Source: Agarophyton chilense
Lineage: Eukaryota; Rhodophyta; Florideophyceae; Gracilariales; Gracilariaceae
Direction: 5' to 3'
Assembly (NCBI GenBank): GCA_030374765.1
Contig: JARGXX010000079.1
Coordinates: 434,001-498,000 of the forward strand
Length of the DNA: 64,000 nucleotides
Part shown: one piece after another, positions 46,555 through 58,165 of the stretch
Numbering within the stretch: the first letter of the stretch is position 1
How the letters are laid out: every line of letters begins with the position of its first letter
The notes under the pieces: model-generated
Databases searched by the model: none
The model's input: only the letters and a program-made list of their open reading frames with translations
What the model was told of the DNA's origin: nothing
Program-made: the position numbers and the translations under genes

Positions 46555-46949
46555 TGTAGTACATATGCGGATCCGCCTTATGATACGGAATGAATCTTTC
46601 ATTGGTGTACCACCTTCAGCCTACGTACTCTTAAGCCCGAACGGGCTAGAACGAATGGTGCTGACAACCTCCACGGAGTTCCCGCGGAATCCGGGAAAGG
46701 GCAAGTTGGTGTCACCGAGGAAGTGTGCGAGAAGAAAAGGAGAAGGAGCAATTCACGTACTACGCGTAAGCTCACCTCCTCTGCTTGTTCTTGGCCTGAA
46801 CGGCCGAGTTAAGCTCATCACTGTGTATAACTACCCCAGCTATTGGGGTCCAATAAAGACACAGCGATCACGACTACACAAACAACAACTCTATTGCCAA
46901 CCACCTCATCCTCCTTTACCCAAACTCAGACTCAGTTCCCTACTAGACA
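46555..46949 (+). repeat. 5' LTR of element E (395 bp)
   Basis: Starts TGTAGTACATATGCGG and ends CTACTAGACA. Highly similar to the 3' LTR apart from the 80 bp duplication there and a change at the last bases. I see no clear primer-binding site after it. Confidence 0.88.
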
Positions 46950-47003
46950 GATATATCTTTGCCCGCAAAGCTTTCCGGACCTGTGTTTGCTTGACCGAGC
47001 AGG

Positions 47004-47825
47004 ATGTCCGATCTTGATCCTGACCATGATGGGCAGAACCCGACTAAGGACAACGATGTGGTCTTGACCAAAAATCAGACCATCGTCGATACGATCAAAG
47101 CGCCTCGACTCCGTGACGTTACTTACTTGCATTTTATCAAGTTCAAGAAAGCACGTGAGAATTACGAGCGCGAAGTTCTCGAGAAGAACAAAGACCCAGG
47201 TGTAAACATCACCCTTGCAAGCTATGCAACGTCGGTCGACCACAATGTGCTAGAGCAGTTCATCGACAGACAGTACATCCAGCGCGAATCCGTTGCCGAT
47301 GTGACGGAGGAGGACTTGCTCGACTGCATCAATCGTCGGTGCGAACGTCCCAAGGGGGAGTTCGAACTCAGCGATGTCGAGAAGGCAATCAAGTCCGTCC
47401 GCTTGGATATGAGTATCCTCGGGGCAGAACCTGGCATCGATACGCTAGTGCTCGCCTACAAGCGCGCACTGGAGGCATCTGGGTATAGCAACTTCACACG
47501 AGAGTGCCCCAAGATTGCCATTGGACACATCCACGACCGTCTGAAGCCGTCCATCCTGAAAGACATGATGGAAGATGAGTTCGAGAAACAACACAGTAAG
47601 GGGCTCCACAAAAAGGACTTCAGATACTTTATCTCAGAACTCGTCAGACTCGCGGAGATCGTGGAGAAGACCAGCTCTCGACGCGGTCACTCGCACGGTG
47701 ATAAGGATGGAAAGAAACCTGATCGAAAAAACGGCAGAAGAGACAAGCCTTCAGGGAAGGAAGGTAAGAGTGGACGGAATAACAAACGTACCGAACGACC
47801 CGCTCCGCTCTGCTTGTACCATTAG
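47004..47825 (+). CDS. gag: Element E gag (273 residues) ending at an in-frame TAG
   Basis: Starts at ATG 47004, 54 bases after the LTR. It has an acidic/helical N-terminal part, the capsid-like middle (LLDCINRRCERPKGEF, FTRECPKIAIGHIH, FRYFISELVRLAEIV), then a long Lys/Arg-rich tail. The frame ends LCLYH-TAG, and the same frame continues CKAKSIHHMLRDC, so the stop falls inside what looks like a CCHC-type knuckle. Either the stop is a mutation or gag-pol is made by occasional read-through of TAG. Confidence 0.8.
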   Translation: MSDLDPDHDGQNPTKDNDVVLTKNQTIVDTIKAPRLRDVTYLHFIKFKKARENYEREVLEKNKDPGVNITLASYATSVDHNVLEQFIDRQYIQRESVADVTEEDLLDCINRRCERPKGEFELSDVEKAIKSVRLDMSILGAEPGIDTLVLAYKRALEASGYSNFTRECPKIAIGHIHDRLKPSILKDMMEDEFEKQHSKGLHKKDFRYFISELVRLAEIVEKTSSRRGHSHGDKDGKKPDRKNGRRDKPSGKEGKSGRNNKRTERPAPLCLYH

Positions 47826-50089
47826 TGCAAGGCTAAGTCTATTCACCATATGCTCCGTGATTGCCCGCATGTGAAGCACGACAAAGCCAAACAGGTGAAG
47901 CTGATCCAGGAATGGCGACAGGAGCACGGTAGAAAACGTAAGAAGCATGATCGCGGCGGAATGAGGACGATGGCGGACGACGCTGACATGAGCAACTCGA
48001 CACTCTTCAGTGCGAAGTTCCATGATTCCCTCGAAGTGATGGTGCTCGCGGACAATGGAACTGATGACAACCTCATGCCCCCCGCAGTGCTGAAGAAACT
48101 CCTTCTCGCCAAGTCCAACCTGAAGGTGACGCTACTGGATATGCCGCTCGAATACGGCATGGCCGTTGAAGCCGAAAGCGCAGGACCCGCCGCCAAGGTC
48201 ATTTGTGACAAGATCGCGCACGCTGATGTCGAACTCCGCATCCGCCACGGCACAAACCTTCTGCTGAGAAACGTAGAATGGGCGGTTAGTAAGCAAAATG
48301 CAAAGCATGTGCTGATCGGCAGGCCGCTCCTGGAAGCTCTAGGATTGGTTACGAAAACCATCCTCGAAGCTGCAAGCAATAAGCACAACGGTATTGTGAA
48401 CGTACCTGACATTCTCCCGCAGCAGTTCTCCTCGAAGGAAGGGACGCTAGCGAAGTTCATCCGCGATGGTGTGTACCATTATCAGCACGGGGATGACGGT
48501 TACAACGATGATGAGGAAATCTACATTGGCTTGGGAGAAGATGAGCCTGGTGAAGTAAGGACGACGCTGAACCACAAACTGGAAGAGGCCAAAAATAATG
48601 GAATTTCCAACAAAGGGCTTACAGAGCTAAAATGCTTACTCCAGGAGTATGAGGATATCTTCAGAATCCGCCTTGGAAAAAGCGCCCCCGCAAAGGTTGC
48701 GCCAATGAAGGTGCAGCTTAAGCCGGGAGCTCGTTCCGTCATCGTGAAGGCTCGTCGCTACAGAAGCGATCAGCGCAAGTTCCTTAATAGGTACATAAGC
48801 GATCTGGAGGGCATGGGTTTCGTGCGCAAGAATGAGAACGCCAAGTGGTCGTCTGAGCCGTTGCTCGTGCCGAAGATGTCGAGCGCAAAGTTCCGTATGA
48901 CGGTTGACTTGCGCGCTGTCAACTCCGCTACCGAGCCCGTCGCTTGGCCGATGCCTCATGTTGACTCTGAGGTGTACGATTTTGCTGGATCAGAGGCTTT
49001 CGCGACGGTCGATTTCGTCAGCGGGTATTGGCATTTGCCACTTGCTGAAGAAGCTCAAGGAGCTCATAGCATCGTAACCCCCAACGGGATATACTCCCCA
49101 ACCCGCAGCCAGCAAGGAGCGGTCAACTCCGTGGCTAACTTTCAATCCAAGGTCGAGCCGCTATTCAAAAGTATGCGCACGAACCTGAAAGCCTGGCTAG
49201 ATGACTTCATTGTTGATTGCAAAGATGAAGACCACCTACTACTACGCCTCCGAGAGTTTTTTCGGTGTGCCGACAGTACAGACTGTACTTGTCGGCCAAA
49301 AAGTGCGTCTTCTTCACCCGCGAAGTAAGGTGGTGCGGCCGCTTGATCTCGAAAAAAGGAGTCACCATGGACCCTACTCGAGTATCAGCGCTGCAGGAGC
49401 TCGACCAGCCGAAGACGGCTGATGAACTGTGTCAGTTGATACACTGTCTCCGTTGGATGGCCAATTCTATCCCAAACTTCGTGCAGAAGGTGGCTCCCTT
49501 GAACGATGTATTGGAATTGGCACATAAGAAAAGTGGAAGAAGGACTAAGAAGTCCATCATGAACATTCCCTTGCAGACATTGTCTTGGGGTACAGTGCAG
49601 GAGGATGCCTTCAAGAGTCTTCAAGACACTATCCGCAATGCAGTACGATTGGCCTTTCCGAACAAACACAAGCGCATAGGTATTTATACAGACGCATCGG
49701 ATCGCTACCGGTCGGCTGTTGTAACTCAAGCATTCCCTGATGAACTGGCGAAACTGTTGGAAGAGCAGATGCACGAACCGCTCGCCTTCCTCGGAGCGGC
49801 CTTCCGGGATGCTGAAGTTAACTGGAGTACGTTCGAGCAAGAAGGATATGCCATCTTCCAGGCGTTTAAGAAGCTTGACTATCTCTTCTACAACGACCAG
49901 CCCACGCATGTGTTCACCGACCATAGGAACTTGCTGTTCATCTATGCGCCGTTTGTGGTAGAACCAGTCTTAGGACGACACATCGTGAACAAAGTCCAAC
50001 GATGGGCCTTACACCTCTCGCAGTTCAATTACTTGATTGAGCATGTCAGTGGCGATGCCAATGTGTTCGCCGACATACTGACAAGGTAG
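47826..50089 (+). pseudogene. pol: Element E pol, first part: protease, RT, RNase H
   Basis: In frame with gag after the TAG. Protease: the active-site motif reads DNGTDDNLMPP, with Asn where DSG/DTG is expected, and HVLIGRPLLEALGL downstream. RT: KFRMTVDLRAVNSATEPVAWPMP, then WLDDFIV near 49194. A run of six T (49257-49262) marks a one-base frame slip. The rest of RT and RNase H (YTDASDRYRSAVV near 49686, VFTDHRNLL) continue in the other frame to a TAG at 50087-50089 just after the final FADILTR. The VAWPMP style of RT is unlike A-D. Confidence 0.85.
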
Positions 50090-51703
50090 CTCAAAGGATA
50101 CAGGCAGGAACGAAAATCGCTCAAGACTCTGTCTAAGTTGGCCCGCATTGATGGGATCGTTGAGTCCCCGGCGGATGAGACGTTCATCTGGCCCAGCACC
50201 GACGCCTTCCGCAACTCCCAGCAGCGATACAAGGACAGTATCGACAAGACCAAGTTCAAATGGGATGAAGAGGAGAAACTCTGGACCAAAGATGAGCGCA
50301 TTTGCGTCCCTGATCCAGACCTCCAGTTGCAGATGAAGCTGATCGTCACCGCACACTGTGGCTTGGGCGGTCATAGAGGGTGTGACGCAACCGAGAGTGC
50401 CATTAAAGAGAAGTTCTCCTGGACTTCTATCAAAGCAGAAGTTCATGGGTTTGTCTCCACCTGCATCCATTGTATCATTACAAGGACAGGGGAAGTAGTG
50501 CCGCGACCGCTTGGAACCGCCATGCATGCCACGATACCTAACGAGGTGCTGCACATGGATTACCTGTATATGGGTGCAGGCGTGGATGGACTCAAGTATC
50601 TACTCTTAGTCCGGGATGATCTGTCATCCTACATATGGATAAGAGCTACCGGTTCTGCTAACGGTGCCTTCGCAGCTCAGGTTTTATCCCAATGGGTAGC
50701 CGCGTTCGGAACCATGAAATGGTTAGTCACGGACCAGGGCAGCCACTTCATGAATACTGTTCACACAGAGATGGTGAAGAAATTCCGTACCAGGAAGCAC
50801 TTTACTACTGCCTACAGCCCGTGGGCGAACGGTACAGTTGAAAGGGTGAACAGGGAAGTACTCAGGACTTGCAAAGCCTTGCATTCTGACTGGCGTCTAG
50901 CTGCGCAAGATTGGCCATCAATCGTTGAGTGCATTCAGAGTATTCTGAACTCGGCACCGCTGAAGCGCCTGGGCCCGAGTCGGCCAGGTGTTCTACGTAC
51001 TCCTTTGGAAGTGTTTACGGCCATCAAGCCGTCGAGACCATTGATGTCCACACTACCTATGCAGAAGTACCCACGCGCATTCAGTGATGATGAAGTGCAT
51101 CTGCGCCAAGTCATGGAGATTGAAAAACTGCAGGCTACGCTGGATGGTATGCACAAGGACGTTGCTGAGAGATGCACAGCTGCACGAGCTCGCAATATCC
51201 TCAAGCACAATGCGAAGACACATGTTCTTCCAGCTAACTTCCGGGCTGGAGATCTAGTCTTAGTGCGCAGGGCTCAACAGAGTAAGGGACACAAACTTCG
51301 TTTTGTTTGGCGAGGTCCCCGGCGCACAACGCGTGTTATCAGTCGATTGGTGTTCGAAGTTCAAAGCTTAGTTGATCACAAGCTGGAAACCGTGCACGCT
51401 CGTCGCTTGATCTGGTATAGGGCTGATCGGGAAGGTGAAGAGCTGAACCCCGCTTTAGTCGCCCACGCAGAGCACACCGAGACGGTGTACCAGGATTTCA
51501 AGAACATCTGTGGTATTCGCTCAAAGGAAGGAGTCTTTGAGCTACTCGTGGAATGGGAAGGACTCCCTGACTCAGTGGATCAGACCTGGGAGCCCATGCA
51601 GCAGTTGACTGAGGACGTGCTGGACACGTTGATGAATTACCTCAAGTCTCCCCGCAAGCGCTCACTCAAGGACAAAGCACTTGAGTTGTTGAATGACTCC
51701 TAG
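50090..51703 (+). CDS. pol: Element E pol, second part: integrase and chromodomain (open)
   Basis: Same frame as RNase H after the TAG, open to 51703. Integrase zinc region: HCGLGGHRGC ... CIHC (about 50350-50475). Catalytic residues: Asp in LHMDYLYM (about 50560), Asp in VTDQGSHF (about 50730), Glu in GTVERVNRE (about 50837). The chromodomain follows (about 51490-51650; GVFELLVEWEGLP and QTWEPM) and a basic tail. It would insert the element DNA into target chromatin. All key residues seem present, so this is the best preserved integrase in the window besides D. Confidence 0.85.
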   Translation, partial: LKGYRQERKSLKTLSKLARIDGIVESPADETFIWPSTDAFRNSQQRYKDSIDKTKFKWDEEEKLWTKDERICVPDPDLQLQMKLIVTAHCGLGGHRGCDATESAIKEKFSWTSIKAEVHGFVSTCIHCIITRTGEVVPRPLGTAMHATIPNEVLHMDYLYMGAGVDGLKYLLLVRDDLSSYIWIRATGSANGAFAAQVLSQWVAAFGTMKWLVTDQGSHFMNTVHTEMVKKFRTRKHFTTAYSPWANGTVERVNREVLRTCKALHSDWRLAAQDWPSIVECIQSILNSAPLKRLGPSRPGVLRTPLEVFTAIKPSRPLMSTLPMQKYPRAFSDDEVHLRQVMEIEKLQATLDGMHKDVAERCTAARARNILKHNAKTHVLPANFRAGDLVLVRRAQQSKGHKLRFVWRGPRRTTRVISRLVFEVQSLVDHKLETVHARRLIWYRADREGEELNPALVAHAEHTETVYQDFKNICGIRSKEGVFELLVEWEGLPDSVDQTWEPMQQLTEDVLDTLMNYLKSPRKRSLKDKALELLNDS

Positions 51704-51733
51704 AATCTGGAACCGATCCGAACTCATGGGCTG

Positions 51734-52212
51734 TGTAGCACATATGCGGATCCGCCTTATGATACGGAATGAATCTTTCATTGGTGTACCACCTTCAGAC
51801 TACGTACTCTTAAGCCCGAACGGGCTAGAACGAATAGTGCTGACAAGCTCGAATCTTTCATTGGTGTACCACCTTCAGCCTACGTACTCTTAAGCCCGAA
51901 CGGGCTAGAACGAATGGTGCTGACAACCTCCACGGAGTTCCCGCGGAATCCGGGAAAGGGCAAGTTGGTGTCACCGAGGAAGTGTGCGAGAAGAAGAGGA
52001 GAAGGAGCAATTCACGTACTACGCGTAAGCTCACCTCCTCTGCTTGTTCTTGGCCTGAACGGCCGAGTTAAGCTCATCACTGTGTATAACTACCCCAGCT
52101 ATTGGGGTCCAATAAAGACACAGCGATCACGACTACACAAACAACAACTCTATTGCCAACCACCTCATCCTCCTTTACCCAAACTCAGACTCACTTCCCT
52201 AAAGTTACTACA
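51734..52212 (+). repeat. 3' LTR of element E (479 bp) with an 80 bp internal duplication
   Basis: Starts TGTAGCACATATGCGG, ends TTACTACA. An 80 bp unit is present twice in tandem (51771-51850 and 51851-51930); the 5' LTR has one. The first unit carries private substitutions. This accounts for nearly all of the length difference. Confidence 0.9.
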
Positions 52213-53999
52213 CTGTGTAGTTTGACAGCACTGGAACTCTTACCCTCCAAAGTTCCCTCTAACTCCTTCTTCCTTTCCACACCTGGAGCAAGAATGGGTT
52301 CGACACTGGTGTTAGTCTACATAAAATGTGCACGAACATCAATGTCATATGAATTACCATTCATACCATTCTAATTGGTTTCGTACACATATTTGTTCTT
52401 TGTTCTCTTTTTATTGGTCGTTCAAACTTCCATACTTCAGCACTTTCCTCCTCCTACTATTCTACGTACTTTTCACTTTTTAAAAAAGAACAAACCTTTT
52501 GGTGAAAATTTATTTTCAATTCAGTCCTACAGCTCGACACACAGATAAATATGCCGGTCATATTATGACACCCATAGTTATTGAACAGCTTTTAGTTCGC
52601 TTCAGTATCACTGTCAGCAACCGCAGAAAGTAGCTCGGTTGCTCTCAATGATTTGAGGATGCTTACTGCCGCCTATATTCTTCTACTCATCACATTGGAA
52701 AACCTTCGACGAACATTACGAGTCGAAACTAAACTGAAGTCGGCATCTCCTTCATTTAAGTGGGGTAATTAGTTCTCTCTGCGGTACAAAAAAGGGTTCC
52801 GAACGACCCACCCTCACTGGCGTTCTCCCATCTTCACCTTCATTTCCTGGTATAAAAAGAAAAGCATCCCATTAAAGCTCCATTTCCATACAATACGGTC
52901 AGATTAGAGCAGGCCCTGTGGGAAGCCTTCCCTTTACATACATGGTATGGACTTCATCCTGCTTTATCCATTCGTGATACACCAGTGTTCCGTAGAAGTG
53001 ACAATTCACATACATATCCATAAGAAAAATAGTCGCAAACCCACCCCTTCAAGCTTTCTCGTGCCTGAATATAAACGGTGATAATCGTCGAGGAAAGCTG
53101 GTGGAGTCTCGTAAAAAAACGCCATTTCCATCAATTCGATCTAAGGCCGCCCTTCTGTAGTTCGAGGGCTAGTCTCCGAGAGATGTATAGAATTCAATAG
53201 TATGAAAGAAGGCGTCCTTTCAGACGTTCTCAAGGTACTTGATGATGTGTGGTAGTAAACGTTGTTAAAATATAAACCAAATAGGAAGTCTCGAATTCTT
53301 TGTAGCTCATTTACTAAAATGAAAGGCTTCTACAATCAGTCTCGTGGTCTGAAGGGTACCCTGGTCGACAGTAATGTGCGGTTGTATGGAAATGGAGAGA
53401 ATTGTGTGTCAAACGTCTTTACAATGGCGTTCGAGAAAACTGAAAAGCAGGATTCTAATGCTTTAGTAGGGTGATGGAAGGGAGAGAAGAGAGGTTTATG
53501 TTTATGATGTTGAAAAGAAGTGCAAGGTTGAATGAACTAGCAGCTATTCCAAGCTTGCTAATTGGAAAATGCGCTAACTACTTGGCAGTATTGGAAACGT
53601 AGCTAGCACGAGTGAATATTCAGGCGAGGGTCCTGGCAATATGTACCTGTGAGCAGGGTGGGCGCTATATCTACCACGAGTCTTCTAGTTTCTACACGGC
53701 GGGAGGATTGGCCTCATATGAGTCCAGTTCTAATATCCAAAAATGGGAAAAAAACGCTGGTTGGCATTCTGCAGCTGCGTATTCTATTTTCTAAGTAGAA
53801 AACTATTTTTCTAAACATGTTCTATCTGCTTTAAAGTACTTTATTCAGACAGTTGTCTTCAGTAACACCAGCTCAGTGGTTTCACGACCGCTTGAGACTG
53901 ATAAACAAATAGTTTGAACCTCGCTGAGTTCAGTGAAACTCGAAAATTGCTACGAGAGCTTGAATAATTCTAAAAATTATTACGGTCTGAGAACTCATT
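52213..53999. other. No recognisable gene
   Basis: AT-rich sequence with short frames only (for example 53262-53474). Composition changes to GC-richer at about 54.0 kb, taken as the left limit of the D LTR. Confidence 0.4.
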
Positions 54000-55839
54000 T
54001 GCGTACTCTATAGGACAACGCTTGGAGCGGAGACACCACGAAGATGTTCGGTATCTTCCTCTTTTGAGAGACACGCCTCAGGCGGAGGAGACGCGTCTCA
54101 GCGAAGCACAGAAACAGAGCCACTCTGGAAAGGCACGACGAAGTCGGGTGTAAGACCGAGGCCAATCCGGCGGGATATACCTAGAGTGTTTAGGTGAGCA
54201 CGGCACAGTCCGGGGTGTTACCAATCCTAGACGCAGCGGTATCACGGCGATTGTCGGAAAAGGAGCGAGGAAACACTCGTATGAGGGGGGCGAGCGGGGT
54301 GCGTGAGGCGGCCACTCACGAGAGCCAAAAAGGAGAACAAGAGGAAAACGGGGGCGAAACCCTATACAGGGGCGATACTACGACAAGTGTCGGCGATTAA
54401 ATATGAACTAACGGTGGTGGTAGCACTCTGGTCGACAGAGAGGTGGATGAACTAACGTGCAACGGGCGCTCACGCAGTATGCGGTGAAGACGCACCGAAG
54501 GCGAAAAGTTCAGGGCCAAGACTCCCTCCTTGGGATCTCCCAAGAGGGTGTTTACTGGGGAGCGGTGCTCAACCTCCTAAGTAGTGTGGCGCGCGGCCCC
54601 TGACAGTGGGCGCGCGCCCGAAAAATAGACACTAAATAGCGATAGCGTAGCTAAATAAATACTAAAAATTACTAAATAATACTAACCATTATATAGAATC
54701 CGGGCCACGTGTGACACGCCTCGCACTCGAGCGTCGGCATCCGTGCAGTCCACGTGTTCCACCAGTGTGCACTTCCGGTCCTAACCGGCCATCAGAACGC
54801 AATAGCGGTATAGCTTGTCATAGACCAAGCTAGTCCTCAAGCGAGCGAAATCTCTAAGTCCTGGGAAGAAACCTTGAAGCATTTTCCTTCATACTCTTGA
54901 ACGTCAAACAGAATAAGGTGACATCTGTGGAGCAAAACCCGGCGACGGGAAGTGCTCTCAAGGTGTTCGAAGCCTTGCTCCCTGGGCGAGGCAGACTCAG
55001 AGACAGAGCCCTCCGTTCCACCCGTAGTGTGGGCTGTAACTCCCACGGGGGATTCCGGCAGTACCGACGGAGGTGAGGGGTAGAAACCGTTGGATCGGGA
55101 ATGGGTATGGGTATCCCAAAGAATGGGGGAAAATCCGGCGAAGAGGAAAAGCGGGGCGAGGGTCGGGCACTAACAGGCACCAGACCCGAGAACCAGAAAA
55201 GGGGCAAAACAACAAAAGAAACCCAATACAGGGGCGAAAACCTGTCCTCGAAAGGAAACACAAAAAGCACGCAACAAGTAAGCAGAACCCCCACGGGGTA
55301 TCGTGCACGCAGGTCGTCTGAGCGGTCCAAAGGGGGTGGTTGCACGGAACCCAAACGTGAGCACTCTCCAAGTGGAGTCGTGTCCCTACGCAGGCGTTGC
55401 TAACCAGAGCCCGTTCCGGGTTGTAAGGCCGAAACGATGGCGACGAAGAACCTCTAAAGGTATCGAAGACCAACCTTGGTTCTCACTTACTCTGAGCTCG
55501 GACTGTCAGATCTCGCCTCCCTAAGTAGGGCCCACTAACTAAACTCTACAGTAGTGCACACCTGCTCAGGGCCATACACGTGGAGATCCCACTGCCAGGG
55601 CCGAAAAATCCAACGTTCTAACAAATATCCGAAATTCGGTGGCAAAATTAAGCCACGTGTATCACGGGGCCAATCCAACCATGGGCCATCCGAATTTTCC
55701 CTTATAGGCGAAATATAACCAGAAAACAGTGCCACCTCAGCACACGTTAGAGGGGATCATAATCATAACCCTCGGAGGGTTCAATCCTCATTCTATGAGT
55801 TGCATCTTCAAGTATCCCCTGACTGGGCGTTGCTCTACA
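54000..55839 (-). repeat. 3' LTR of element D (left limit uncertain)
   Basis: The right end is well set: on the minus strand a polypurine tract is followed by TGTAGAGCAACG. The left end is inferred only from the composition change near 54.0 kb; no partner LTR is in the window. A TATA-like CTATATAATGG lies on the minus strand near 54690. Confidence 0.45.
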
Positions 55840-55840
55840 T

Positions 55841-55854
55841 CTCCCCCTCTTTAA
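55841..55854 (-). promoter_or_regulatory. Polypurine tract of element D
   Basis: On the minus strand AAAGAGGGGGAG lies directly before the LTR start TGTAGAG. Confidence 0.7.
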
Positions 55855-55920
55855 GACGAGGAAGAACATTCCGAGCCGCGGTTGTCTAACTTTCCGATCA
55901 CTATACATACTTCTTTCCCA

Positions 55921-57776
55921 ATGGGGTCCTTCACCACTTCTGAGGATCGCCACAAAACCGGCACATCGGTACAACTTTCTTCTACTCCTCCGACTTTCGG
56001 CGATAAGCAACTTCTCGCAACAGCGGTTTCGACTAGCCCTCTCAAGGGAATGAACCCGTACGTCATCAACCCACTCTCGGGGCCATCGGCCTCCGCGCCG
56101 GCGGACAACGAAGCTCCCCAGCAGGGTGGATATTTCTCCGGTTTGGATGCGGCTCCGTCAGGTACCGATTCTTCCGCCTCGGCGGGCAACCGACATCCTC
56201 AGGAGGATTTGGACATCAACGCGGTGGCGTGGAACTCCGCTCATGCGATGCCCTTGGTAGCAAACTCCAGAGGTTGGATCTCAAACGAATCCTTTCGAAG
56301 GTGGAGTCCCCTTACCGATCCGGTGATATATTCCCGCGCTCCGCGGTTCCATCCGACAGCGGTTCGCGACGATGAGCTCATCGACTCCTACGTGGAGGAC
56401 GGCTTATTGCCGGGTGGCCTACCTGTTGAGGTTGTACGTTCTCCCGATTGGAGGGCGCGGGTAGCCATAGAGCCTCAGTATTTATACCGCAGTCGCGGGG
56501 AATCCTGGACAAGGGGCGCGCAGCGATGGCGGCTCTGGCCTACCAGCGATTGGAGAGGTCACGCTTTGACCATCTGGTTCCCCCGGAGTACGGGTTCGAC
56601 GTCGCCTATTACTGCACGTACGGTGAGGTCTCCTACGGGGATAACCTGGCAGCCTTTCCAGAAGCCGAGTTCCGCGGACCGGGTTTTCCTCTCCGAGAAG
56701 ATATGCTCAAATGGAGTCGTCCCATCCTTCGGGCTGAATTCAGGTACCTTCAGCGGCAGTTTACCCAATATGGGTTCGATCGACGCGTGCGCTTCGAGCG
56801 CCGCTCGCGCTCCCGTTTCGGGATCCTGGTCCCGTATCCTCACGTGGAACTGGAGCGTATCCGTAACACGGCGAAGGTTGGGCGATTCGTGCCCCTTCCA
56901 GCTTGGTGGAGTAAGGTCGAGGTCCCCCGAGGGTGCTTTGCTGAACTGCCCCCATGTATCTACTATTTCGCGTCTCGTTTGATGCACGACCCTAACTCGG
57001 GATACTGGGCCCTCGTTGCAGCCGAGTGGTCAGCCCGCGTAGCGGCGCATCTCCTCTGGGATGCTCATGACCATTTCCGTATCTGGTATATTCCTCCGAT
57101 GCTACGGACCATCATGCGTCAGATCGACCTTGTCCCAGCGTTGGGTTCGGCCAGCAACGTGCAGGACCTGTATCCAATCTTGGACGTGATCGACAACACC
57201 CAATGGGATCGAGTTCCAGTGGCAAATCAGCCCGCAGGGGAAGGATCCGCGCGAGACAATTCTCCTGGCCGGTACGATCCAGGCTCCGGTAACTGGGTCT
57301 ATGACAATCCCTTCGAAGGGGTTCGCATCAGCGTGGCGCAAGCACGGGCGCTGATTGACTCGCCTCGACCGATGCCGGTGGGACACCCGACGGGGTTCAT
57401 TTATACCGACGAATACGAGTACGAGCCTCCAGTAGACCTGGACGATCCAGCGTTGGATAACGAAGTGCCAGCTCCTAGTGGAGTACTCCCTGTGGAGCCA
57501 TCTGCACCCTTCCAACCAGTGGGAACGACCTCAGCTGCAGCGGCGAATGCATCCGGTGGCGGTCCATCTGCTCCCCCCGGGTGGGGTGTGAACACCCTTG
57601 CGCAGGCGCCGGTTGCCACTCCGCAAGCGGATAGTGTGCGACAAGGCCTCGTGAACGCAGGCATTCCGATTCCCCCGGGTATGACGGATGTGATCCAGAT
57701 GTTGGCTTTCGCCTCGGCGTACCATCAGGGTCAGAATCCCAACGGTGGGGCGGGTCCCTCCTCGGGCTTTCCGTAG
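55921..57776 (+). CDS. Antisense gene of element D (unknown function), one frame slip
   Basis: Starts at ATG 55921, 82 bases from the 3' LTR, and runs toward pol; about 617 residues if a one-base slip near 56490-56505 is allowed. The slip is placed by alignment with the A copy, where the same region is continuous. Segments in order: Ser/Pro-rich N-terminus, RDDELIDSYVEDGLLP, RFDHLVPPEYGF, ILRAEFRYLQRQF, RSRFGILVPYPHVELERI, HDPNSGYW, HFRIWYIPP, DVIDNTQWDRVP, SPGRYDPGSGNWVYDNP, then a long Pro/Ala/Gly-rich tail ending SSGFP. No known domain, signal peptide or membrane segment. The conserved middle with aromatic and basic residues suggests a folded nucleic-acid- or protein-binding core; that is inference. 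Confidence 0.75.
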
Positions 57777-58165
57777 TTCCGCCTTCGGGCAATTGTAGAG
57801 TCCATAGCTTGGCGACAATAGTAAACTTCTGATAATTGCATAACTTCTTTTCTTCTTCCTTCCTAGGATCTTAACTTCTACTTCATCTTCTTCATTCCTT
57901 CTTAGGATCTTCTTCATCTTCTTCCCTTCCTAGGGTCCAATCTTCTTCTTAATCTTCTTCTCCACTTCGTGGGTCTTCTTTTCCTTTTTCATTATAAACT
58001 GTCCCGATAACCGGTGTTGTGTTCCCCGGTTAACGGCGCTAGGCCGAGGGCCAGTAAAAATTCCCTCTCAATACGTGTTCTTCGGGATACTCTCCTCAAT
58101 TTCTCTTCAGAGGTCTAACATCTTCCTCACTTCGAGGTCGCATCCACACCAGTTCCCGTGGTGGC
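57777..58165. other. CT-rich (pol-sense GA-rich) spacer between the two convergent genes of D
   Basis: No gene. Between 57840 and 57980 CTTCTT and TTCCTAGGATCTT blocks recur, so the pol-sense strand is purine-rich. Same position as the 29 bp GA repeats of A. Confidence 0.7.

Larger units (their letters stand above)
46555..52212 (+). mobile_element. Full-length Ty3/gypsy chromodomain element E
   Basis: LTRs at both ends (395 and 479 bp) start TGTAG(T/C)ACATATG and are flanked by CTGT (46551-46554 and 52213-52216). Between them are gag, protease, RT, RNase H, integrase and a chromodomain on the plus strand. The proteins are clearly a different lineage from A-D, and there is no antisense gene between pol and the 3' LTR (only about 30 bases). 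Three defects: a TAG between gag and pol, a frame slip in RT and a TAG after RNase H. Confidence 0.92.

Noticed and set aside
47843..48460. 205-codon minus-strand frame opposite element E protease
   Set aside because: Exact overlap with a recognisable protease region, Ser/Leu/Cys-biased composition of a shadow frame.
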